6,412 nt of DNA from Actinomycetota bacterium (GTDB lineage: Bacteria; Actinomycetota; Acidimicrobiia; Acidimicrobiales; Acidimicrobiaceae), in NCBI GenBank assembly GCA_027318945.1, contig DAHVOF010000172.1, forward strand, positions 1 through 6,412. Direction: 5' to 3'. Of the stretch, positions 1-5,241 are shown piece by piece. The position numbers and the translations under genes were made by a program. A model generated the notes under the pieces. The model made no database searches. It was given only the letters and a program-made list of their open reading frames with translations, and was not told the origin of the DNA. The stretch's first letter is position 1; each line of letters opens with the position of its first letter.

Positions 1-409
1 CCATAGGCGTCATGAATTGAGGGCCTCCAGGATCATGCAGGATCGCGCATTTGCAAATCCCAAGATCTCATTCATTTGGGACTCGACCGTCACAGAACTT
101 CATGGAGTTAATTCACTTTCTGGCATAACCGTCACGAATCGAATCACCGGCGAAGCAAGTGAGCTTCCGGTAACCGGGCTATTCGTTGCAATAGGCCACT
201 CCCCTAACACAGACATCTTCAAGGGCCAGATCGACATGGATGAGGTGGGCTACATTCTTACCCATAATGGCACCGCGACGAACGTGGCTGGCGTGTTCGC
301 ATGTGGCGATGTCCAAGACCACACATACCGGCAGGCGATTACCGCAGCTGGGTCTGGTTGCATGGCGGCGATCGACCTTGAAAAGTGGTTGAAGCAGGTC
401 GAAGAATAA
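1..409 (+). CDS. trxB: Thioredoxin reductase, C-terminal part (5' end outside the window)
   Basis: This is the 3' part of an FAD- and NADPH-dependent cytoplasmic flavoenzyme that reduces thioredoxin. The reading frame is already open at base 2, so the gene enters from the left and about 135 residues are visible. The first visible residues, HRRHELRA, match the HRRxxxR motif that binds the NADPH 2'-phosphate. Later comes GLFVAIGHSPNT, the usual strand before the FAD-domain end, and then the FAD-binding motif GDVQDHTYRQAITAAGSGC near the C terminus. The redox CxxC pair lies upstream of the window and cannot be checked. A TTG at 17 falls inside the conserved NADPH motif and is not a start. The TAA at 407-409 is followed 48 bp later by trxA, so the two probably share a transcript. 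Identification is strong. Confidence 0.95.
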   Translation, partial: HRRHELRASRIMQDRAFANPKISFIWDSTVTELHGVNSLSGITVTNRITGEASELPVTGLFVAIGHSPNTDIFKGQIDMDEVGYILTHNGTATNVAGVFACGDVQDHTYRQAITAAGSGCMAAIDLEKWLKQVEE

Positions 410-457
410 CCTCGGCAATTCATATTGAAATAACAGCAAAACTTTTGGAGATACACT

Positions 458-784
458 ATGGCTAAGAGCATTGTGACCCTTAATGATTCCAACTTTGACG
501 AACAACTGGTTGCGTCGGATATCCCAGTCCTCGTAGACTTTTGGGCTGAATGGTGTGGCCCATGCAAGATAATAGCTCCAATACTCGAAGAGATAGCAGA
601 ACAGAAGAGTGGCAAGATCGCAATAGCCAAACTGAACGTGGACGACGCAATGAATACAGCTCGCAGGTTCGAGGTGATGAGCATTCCAACACTGATCCTC
701 TTCAAGGACGGCCAGCCCGTTACGCGGATCGTTGGGGCAAAACCCAAGGGACAACTGCTGGCGGATTTGGAAGTACACCTATAA
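458..784 (+). CDS. trxA: Thioredoxin
   Basis: This is a small cytoplasmic dithiol protein that passes electrons from thioredoxin reductase to target disulfides. It is 108 residues, the normal family length. The active site WCGPC has cysteines at residues 33 and 36, preceded by the conserved VDFWAEW strand. The cis-proline loop SIPT has its proline at residue 77, followed by the usual LILFKDGQ strand. The ATG at 458 has a TTGGAG ribosome site at 445-450 with a 7-base gap. It follows trxB directly, the classical enzyme-substrate pair. Its TAA (782-784) overlaps the probable start of the next gene. The protein ends where thioredoxins normally end (QLLADLEVHL), so it is not fused to or truncated by the downstream gene. 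Confidence 0.97.
   Translation: MAKSIVTLNDSNFDEQLVASDIPVLVDFWAEWCGPCKIIAPILEEIAEQKSGKIAIAKLNVDDAMNTARRFEVMSIPTLILFKDGQPVTRIVGAKPKGQLLADLEVHL
769..773 (+). promoter_or_regulatory. Ribosome binding site supporting the ATA start of the cwlM-like gene
   Basis: GGAAG at 769-773 lies 7 bases before ATA 781. Ribosome sites of the other genes here sit 6-8 bases from their starts (trxA, parB, parA, jag, yidC). The spacing therefore favours initiation at 781 although the codon is not ATG, GTG or TTG. Confidence 0.5.
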
Positions 785-1749
785 CACCCAAGATCTCTAA
801 GTCGAGAACTCCAGGCCTCGACCCACAACCGAATGATTTCGACATCAGCCTCCGTCTAAAGGCTCTTGGCTTCGGAGAACCTGAGCGGGATCTGGCTGAC
901 CAGATTCTGGATTTCCAAAGATCTCGCGCTTTGCCACAGACGGGACTCTGCGACAACCTTACTTGGAAATCGCTGCTCGAAGCTGGATACCGGCTCGGCG
1001 ACCGCCTACTGTACGTGCGCGCTCCCATGCTGCGTGGCGAAGACGTCGCCGAACTGCAAAACCGGCTCGGTTCACTCGGATTTGACGCTGGCAGAGTAGA
1101 TGGGATATTTGGCCCAGACACGCTTCGGGCTCTAAAGGATTTCCAGCACAACGTGGGATTGCCAGTCGATGGCATTTGCGGACCTACGACAATTGAAGAA
1201 CTCTTCAGGGTCTTCCGCCGACCTGCCACTAACGTTCACTCAGTGAAAGAATTAGAGATTATCCATTCCAACATACGGAGTCTTTCCGACTTAAGCGTGG
1301 CTATTACACATCAAGGCTTCATGGATGCCCCGGCTGAGCTTTTACGATCTGCCCTAGTCATCCAAGGCGCCCACGCTCAAGTACTGATGCATCCGGACCA
1401 GTCCCGTTTGGCGCAGCTAGCCAACACCCAGAAGGCAGACCTCTGTGTCCACGTCGAAGAGGAGCCAGCCACACAAGAAGTGCGCTACTACCAAGGCTTT
1501 TCGTATATGTCAGCATCCGGTCAGGCGTTAGCAGATCTAACCGCAAGCTACATGGGTTCTTCAGATTGCGGAATCAAGATCGGCGCGGTTGGAATGAACG
1601 TGCCCATCCTTCGAGAAACCCGCATGACAGCTATTACCATCTCCATCGAAGATGCATCCTTTTGGGTCCTTCACTCTCCAATCGCGGCCTCTGCCATCAC
1701 GAAAGCAGTAAGTGCCTGGACTTCTCGTGACTTTCGTCACACTATCTAA
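781..1749 (+). CDS. cwlM: CwlM-like protein: two peptidoglycan-binding domains plus a degenerate amidase domain
   Basis: Taken from ATA 781 the protein has 322 residues. Two PG_binding_1 repeats are visible, at about 19-70 and 85-145. The second carries LGFDAGRVDGIFGPDTLRAL and VDGICGPTTIEEL, and EAGYRLGDRLLY between them closely resembles mycobacterial CwlM. The rest (about 158-318) resembles an Amidase_3 fold, but the zinc-site signature near the first strand is missing. The usual SxH motif after the ADL strand reads HVE, and the catalytic glutamate strand reads ITISIED. Catalysis is therefore unlikely. Known: Mycobacterium tuberculosis CwlM is a non-enzymatic regulator of MurA, controlled by phosphorylation on its C-terminal tail; that tail is absent here. 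A regulatory or wall-sensing role is inference. No signal peptide is seen. No ATG, GTG or TTG lies in frame between 562 and 931, and 931 would cut into the first domain. ATA 781 overlaps the trxA stop as ATAA, so translational coupling is likely. Confidence 0.82.
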   Translation: MTPKISKSRTPGLDPQPNDFDISLRLKALGFGEPERDLADQILDFQRSRALPQTGLCDNLTWKSLLEAGYRLGDRLLYVRAPMLRGEDVAELQNRLGSLGFDAGRVDGIFGPDTLRALKDFQHNVGLPVDGICGPTTIEELFRVFRRPATNVHSVKELEIIHSNIRSLSDLSVAITHQGFMDAPAELLRSALVIQGAHAQVLMHPDQSRLAQLANTQKADLCVHVEEEPATQEVRYYQGFSYMSASGQALADLTASYMGSSDCGIKIGAVGMNVPILRETRMTAITISIEDASFWVLHSPIAASAITKAVSAWTSRDFRHTI

Positions 1750-1752
1750 GCT

Positions 1753-1785
1753 TAATCCACAAAGTTATCCACAACCTGTGTATTA
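1753..1785. other. Cluster of three DnaA-box-like 9-mers at 12-bp spacing
   Basis: In the AT-rich gap between the convergent cwlM-like and parB genes there are three 9-mers: TAATCCACA at 1753-1761 (one mismatch), TTATCCACA at 1765-1773 (perfect strong DnaA box) and TGTGTATTA at 1777-1785 (reverse orientation, one mismatch). Start positions are exactly 12 bp apart with 3-bp gaps. This could be an accessory part of the origin or a DnaA-titrating site. The second and third also form an imperfect hairpin with a 3-base loop, so a weak terminator for the + strand operon is an alternative. No T-run follows it. Confidence 0.5.
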
Positions 1786-1804
1786 CCTACAACTAAAGAA
1801 TTAT

Positions 1805-1829
1805 TCTCAACCTTCACTCTTCGTTGAGA
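1805..1829 (-). terminator. Inverted repeat at the parB 3' end, possible weak terminator
   Basis: TCTCAAC (1805-1811) and GTTGAGA (1823-1829) form a perfect 7-bp inverted repeat with an 11-base loop that contains the parB stop codon. On the parB transcript it is followed by AUAAUUCUUU, a poor U-tract. On the + strand no T-run follows. It may end parAB transcription weakly or may be chance. Confidence 0.3.
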
Positions 1830-2728
1830 GTATCAGCCATCATCAACTTGTAAATTCGCTCCAGGTCTTCGAGACTTGCGAATTCGATAACGACCTTCCC
1901 TCTCTGAATGACCGAGCCCTTCGCAATGACGTCAACCTTGACGCGAGTAGAAAAAAGCTCCTCCAAAATCTCTTCTAGCTCCAGCACCACCGCTGGTTTC
2001 GAAGAAACCCGCCTTTGCGGCCTATCCTGAACCCTATCCCCGTCCCCAGACTCTGTTATCGCTTCCCGTTCTCGGCGAATCTCGTCCTCAACAGCCCTTA
2101 CCGATAGGTTCTCTTCCACGATGCGGCGTGCCAGCTTTTCTTGAAACGTCCTATCGGGAGAACCAAGCAATGCCCTCGCATGACCCGCGGAAATCAAACC
2201 TTGCGCGATAAACCCCAGAATACTCGGCGAAAGCTGAAGAATTCTGAGCGAATTTGTAATTGACACCCTTGATTTGCCCATCCTTAACGCCAATGTCTCG
2301 TGGGTAAGCCCAAAATCCTCAATTAACTGCTGGTAGGCCGACGCTTCTTCTAGAGGGTTCAGGTCCTGCCTGTGCAGATTCTCGACAACCGCCCTTTCGA
2401 GTGACGACAGCTCGTCCACACTTTGCACCAGCGCTGGTATCCTGTCCAAGCCAGCTCTCTTGGCTGCTCTAAATCGCCTCTCACCAGCAATAATCTCGTA
2501 ACTGTGCTCCGATATCTCTCTTACGAGTATCGGCTGCAAAACACCTATGGCAGCGATCGATGCCGAAAGGGCGTTCAAGCCCTCCTCATCAAACGCCTTG
2601 CGAGGCTGATTGCCGTTAGGGGATATGGACGCCAGAGGAAGTTCCCTGTAAATCGAACTCTCCTCTCCTCTCTCGCCGATAGGAAGAAGTGAGCCTAAAC
2701 CCCTGCCAAGACCGCCTTTACGCGACAC
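1814..2728 (-). CDS. parB: Chromosome partitioning protein ParB (CTP-dependent DNA clamp)
   Basis: ParB loads at parS sites, binds CTP, spreads along DNA as a clamp and works with ParA to segregate origins. The 304-residue protein is of normal length. It opens with SRKGGLGRGLGSLLP, the ParA-contacting N terminus. The CTP-binding part holds GERRFRA at 82-88 and ENLHRQDLNPLEEA at 116-129. The helix-turn-helix region (about 138-165, MGKSRVSITNSLRILQL) binds parS. After a charged linker (about 215-245) comes the C-terminal dimerisation domain (about 247-300). The GTG start at 2728 has a near-perfect AAGGAGG at 2735-2741 with a 6-base gap, and overlaps the 3' end of parA by 11 bases, so the pair is co-transcribed and probably coupled. 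It converges on the cwlM-like gene. Confidence 0.96.
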   Translation of the reverse strand: MSRKGGLGRGLGSLLPIGERGEESSIYRELPLASISPNGNQPRKAFDEEGLNALSASIAAIGVLQPILVREISEHSYEIIAGERRFRAAKRAGLDRIPALVQSVDELSSLERAVVENLHRQDLNPLEEASAYQQLIEDFGLTHETLALRMGKSRVSITNSLRILQLSPSILGFIAQGLISAGHARALLGSPDRTFQEKLARRIVEENLSVRAVEDEIRREREAITESGDGDRVQDRPQRRVSSKPAVVLELEEILEELFSTRVKVDVIAKGSVIQRGKVVIEFASLEDLERIYKLMMADTLNEE

Positions 2729-3497
2729 CCAAAACCTCCTTGGCTAATTCCCTATACGCGATTGCGCCACGAGACGCCGGATCAAAAACCGTTATGGGCT
2801 GGCCAAACGATGGCGCTTCCGAGATCCTAACGGCTCGTGGAATCACGTTCTTACAAACCTTATTCCCGTAAAAGTTTCGTACGTCTTCTACAACCTGCTC
2901 AGCCAACTTCGTTCTAGCATCAAACATCGTCAAAACCACAGTCGATATATCCAATGACGCATTAAGGCTGTTCTGCACAAGCTTCACATTCCTGAAAAGC
3001 TGGCTGAGACCTTCCAGAGCATAGTATTCGCACTGAATTGGTACCAGCACCTCAGTTGCCGCACATAAAGCATTGATCGTAAGAAGACCAAGTGATGGGG
3101 GACAGTCGATAAAAATGTAGTCGAAATCGTCTAAAATCGGCTCGATCGCCTTACGTAACCGCAGTTCTCGCGAGAACGTCGATACCAGTTCGATCTCTGC
3201 GCCAGCAAGATCTATTGTAGATGTGCAAGCAAAAAGGTTCTTGACCGCCGTAGGTTCTATCGCGTCTTCTATTAGCACATCTTTCATAAGAACGTCGTAT
3301 ATGGTGTAATCAAGGGACCGCGAATCAATTCCCATGCCGGTGCCGGCATTACCCTGGGGGTCGAGATCCATTACCAAGACCCTTTTCCCCAGCTCAGCGA
3401 GCGCTGCTGCCAGGTTCACCGCGGTCGTAGTTTTTCCAACTCCACCTTTCTGATTTGCAACTGCGATTACTCGCACCGCACCCTGTTCGTCTGACAC
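2718..3497 (-). CDS. parA: Chromosome partitioning ATPase ParA (Soj type)
   Basis: ParA is a deviant Walker ATPase that binds nucleoid DNA as an ATP dimer and is released by ParB, moving parS-bound origins. The 259-residue protein has the deviant Walker A KGGVGKTT at 17-24, with the signature lysine 17 and the P-loop lysine 22. The Walker A' strand VLVMDLDPQGN carries catalytic Asp44, and Walker B is DYIFIDCPPSLG. The C-terminal part with IPRAVRISEAPSFGQP is typical of chromosomal ParA. The start is taken as GTG 3497 because GGAAGG lies 8 bases upstream. A TTG at 3533 would add twelve residues unlike the family and lacks such a site. parS sites lie just upstream, and parB overlaps the 3' end. 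Confidence 0.96.
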   Translation of the reverse strand: MSDEQGAVRVIAVANQKGGVGKTTTAVNLAAALAELGKRVLVMDLDPQGNAGTGMGIDSRSLDYTIYDVLMKDVLIEDAIEPTAVKNLFACTSTIDLAGAEIELVSTFSRELRLRKAIEPILDDFDYIFIDCPPSLGLLTINALCAATEVLVPIQCEYYALEGLSQLFRNVKLVQNSLNASLDISTVVLTMFDARTKLAEQVVEDVRNFYGNKVCKNVIPRAVRISEAPSFGQPITVFDPASRGAIAYRELAKEVLGVA

Positions 3498-3505
3498 TCT
3501 TAATT

Positions 3506-3511
3506 CCTTCC
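3506..3511 (-). promoter_or_regulatory. Ribosome binding site that sets the parA start
   Basis: GGAAGG (reading the - strand) lies 8 bases before GTG 3497, which chooses this codon over the in-frame TTG at 3533. Confidence 0.7.
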
Positions 3512-3572
3512 AGCACGTCCCAGATTGACGCAACTAATTAACCGTCTGGCCGACTAAACGTCTAGCGAGAAA

Positions 3573-3588
3573 TGTTTCACGTGAAACA
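3573..3588. other. parS: parS site 1, perfect ParB-binding palindrome
   Basis: TGTTTCACGTGAAACA is an exact match to the bacterial parS consensus and a perfect 16-bp palindrome. It sits between rsmG and parA, 75 bp upstream of the parA start. It is the ParB loading site and may also place parAB under ParB control. Confidence 0.97.
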
Positions 3589-3600
3589 CCGCGTTCGTAT

Positions 3601-3616
3601 TGTTCCACGTGAAACA
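3601..3616. other. parS: parS site 2, one change from consensus
   Basis: TGTTCCACGTGAAACA differs from the parS consensus only at the fifth base (T to C). It lies 28 bp centre to centre from the perfect site and ends two bases from the rsmG stop codon. It is likely a functional but possibly weaker ParB site. As RNA the near-palindrome could also fold at the end of the rsmG message. Confidence 0.85.
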
Positions 3617-3618
3617 AT

Positions 3619-4269
3619 TTAAAACAAAGGCGCCTTCTCCGGAATCCCAATCCCTCGAGGAAATTTACCACGTGCTGCATGGCTCTTCACCATCCAGCAA
3701 AAGGAAACTTCAAATCTTTGCGAAATAGGGGGATCAAATCCCAGAATTCCCAGCCCCTTCCTCGGCCATCTGCTTGCATCCGGCTCCGGGGGCTCAGACA
3801 CAAGCAAAACGCCCATTCTATGTAATAATCCGCTGGCATTCTCAGCTGTCGCTGCTGGCAGCGCAAACCCTCTGGCGGTAACCAAATCAAAAGACTGCCT
3901 ATATCCAACCTGACCGGCACATTCTTCGCTTCTGCCTTCAAACACCGCGACTCGATTCTCCAAACCAAAGCTCGCCACCGTCTCTTCCAGAAACTTGGCT
4001 CGCTTCTTCATTGAATCGATAAGCACAAAAGTCGCATCGCAAAACCAAATCGACAAAAATATTCCTGGTATTCCAGCACCAGAGCCCAAATCAGCGACAC
4101 GAAAAGAGGACGGAATCAATCCCGTCCTCAATATCTCATCTATGCACATACCAAAACCGAGCGAGTGCTCGTAAACTCCCTCAACTGGCTTCGGCCCCAA
4201 AAAACCAAACTTCTGTGCTCGCTCAAGCCACCTGCGCTGATCTAAATTTAAGTCGCGCGACTGGATCAG
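3619..4269 (-). CDS. rsmG: 16S rRNA (guanine-N7) methyltransferase RsmG (GidB)
   Basis: RsmG methylates N7 of G527 (E. coli numbering) in the 530 loop of 16S rRNA using S-adenosylmethionine. Motif I, VADLGSGAGIPG, is at 58-69 of the 216-residue form. It is followed by the acidic strand VLIDSMKKRAKFLEE, the adenine-side segment VAVFEGRSEE, and FDLVTARGF where the family has a conserved S/T-R-A stretch. The end, FPRGIGIPEKAPLF, matches the family C terminus. Start choice: the first standard start is TTG 4200, which has no good ribosome site and drops 23 upstream codons, including ERAQKFGF, that fit the family N terminus and length. CTG 4269 lies 7 bases after GGAGGAGG and overlaps the jag stop as CTGA, so it is preferred. 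If CTG is wrong, the gene starts at 4200 with 193 residues. Function is secure; the start is not. Confidence 0.9.
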   Translation of the reverse strand: MIQSRDLNLDQRRWLERAQKFGFLGPKPVEGVYEHSLGFGMCIDEILRTGLIPSSFRVADLGSGAGIPGIFLSIWFCDATFVLIDSMKKRAKFLEETVASFGLENRVAVFEGRSEECAGQVGYRQSFDLVTARGFALPAATAENASGLLHRMGVLLVSEPPEPDASRWPRKGLGILGFDPPISQRFEVSFCWMVKSHAARGKFPRGIGIPEKAPLF

Positions 4270-5198
4270 GCTTCCGCCTCCTCCACCGCTTCTTCCACGG
4301 CCGGTTCCACGATCACATATCGACGAGGCTCGTATCCCTCTGAGCGAGTCTTGACTCCCTCAATTTCCCCAACGATGTCATGAACAATCTTTCGATCTGA
4401 CGAGTTCATCGGTTCAAAAACTTTGCTCACTCCGGACTCACGCACCTCTTCTGCCAATCTACGTGCAAATGTCTCCAAAGCAGCCTTTCGCTTTTCCCGA
4501 TATCCATCAATATCGACAACAATCCTTCCTGACCTCCCCCCGGCATTGCGCTGCACCACAGTCCTGGTCATATCCTGGACAGCAGCCAACACCGTACCTC
4601 TTGGGCCAATCAGCAAGCCTAGGTCTGTCCCGGTGATAGAGATATTAATTGTCTCATCCTCAATGGTCTGTACGGCAACAGTTCCTTCCAGCCCAATTTC
4701 ATTCAAGATTCCGGCAAGAAAACTTTGCGCAACTGTCGCCTGCTCTGCCAGCGAAATAGATTCCGATTCCATTTCAGGTTCATTCCCCTCACTTGTGTCA
4801 CTTGAGCTTCTTTTCGTGTTTCTACTGCCGTTTCTTGAATTCGGCTTTATTCCACCACGACTATTGGAGTCACTACGAGCATTGCTCTTCGATCGAGCAC
4901 TGACCTCCGCATCTTCGGATTTCGGGGCAGAGCTACTCGCCGCCGGAGCTGGAGTTTTCGCCTTCTCAGGTTCCTCTCTTACCTTTCTTCTTCTAGGTCT
5001 CCTGGTATCTTTTGCTCTCGGAGCGGTTGGTTTGACGCGGGCTTTGATTCGCGCCAACTTCTTACTCAAACCAAGAAATCCTAGCTTTGGCTCTTCGAGT
5101 ATCTCGAACTCTGCATCAACATAATCCACACCTAATATGTCGAGCGCCATCTCTTTTGCTTCTTCGACAGTCTTTCCTGTCGTTTCAACCCATTCCAT
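4266..5198 (-). CDS. jag: Jag (KhpB/EloR-like) RNA-binding protein with Jag_N, KH and R3H domains
   Basis: Jag/KhpB proteins bind RNA through KH and R3H domains, and in other Gram-positive bacteria they influence cell elongation and division. The 310-residue product begins with a Jag_N domain (about 1-55: MEWVETTGKTVEEAKEMALD, then EPKLGFLGL). A long disordered linker (about 56-150) rich in Arg, Lys, Ser, Asn and Glu follows. The KH domain (about 153-230) holds the GxxG loop as LIGPRG (GPRG at 198-201). The R3H domain (about 238-298) has R269 and H273 in DRKIVHDIV and ends SEGYEPRRYVIVEP. An acidic tail closes it. ATG 5198 is chosen because the Jag_N domain starts there and AGG lies 7 bases upstream. 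Upstream in-frame codons run into yidC. It lies 43 bp after yidC, as is usual. Confidence 0.93.
   Translation of the reverse strand: MEWVETTGKTVEEAKEMALDILGVDYVDAEFEILEEPKLGFLGLSKKLARIKARVKPTAPRAKDTRRPRRRKVREEPEKAKTPAPAASSSAPKSEDAEVSARSKSNARSDSNSRGGIKPNSRNGSRNTKRSSSDTSEGNEPEMESESISLAEQATVAQSFLAGILNEIGLEGTVAVQTIEDETINISITGTDLGLLIGPRGTVLAAVQDMTRTVVQRNAGGRSGRIVVDIDGYREKRKAALETFARRLAEEVRESGVSKVFEPMNSSDRKIVHDIVGEIEGVKTRSEGYEPRRYVIVEPAVEEAVEEAEA
4277..4284 (-). promoter_or_regulatory. Strong ribosome binding site before the proposed CTG start of rsmG
   Basis: On the - strand GGAGGAGG ends 7 bases before CTG 4269. It lies inside the jag 3' end, where it also encodes Glu-Glu residues, so it could be a by-product of acidic codons. 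Confidence 0.5.
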
Positions 5199-5241
5199 AA
5201 CTAAACCTGTCCATATCCTGACTAAAACCGAACGGTAAGCT

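Noticed and set aside
550..780. Extension of the cwlM-like gene back to ATG 550 or 562 inside trxA
   Set aside because: It would overlap trxA by over 220 bases, and the extra residues are an out-of-frame reading of thioredoxin with unprotein-like composition.
179..828. Two long - strand open frames opposite trxB and trxA
   Set aside because: Both lie over strongly conserved trxB/trxA coding sequence on the other strand and show no recognisable domain.
3498..3533. TTG 3533 as the parA start
   Set aside because: The added residues are unlike ParA N termini, and GGAAGG lies inside this stretch at correct spacing for GTG 3497.
3530..3570. Possible parA promoter (TAGACG, 17 bases, TTAATT on the - strand)
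   Set aside because: The -10 match is poor and actinobacterial promoters are too variable to call from one sequence.
3663..3678. A third CCACGTG core inside rsmG as another parS
   Set aside because: Only the central bases match; the flanking half-sites differ widely from the consensus.
4423..5124. A 233-codon open frame on the + strand opposite jag with hydrophobic stretches
   Set aside because: It is antisense to a clear jag gene; the hydrophobic runs arise from reading the Lys/Glu/Arg-rich linker codons backwards. No family resemblance is seen.
5122..5130. TAATCCACA DnaA-box-like 9-mer inside jag
   Set aside because: It is a single mismatched copy within conserved coding sequence with no neighbours, so most likely chance.
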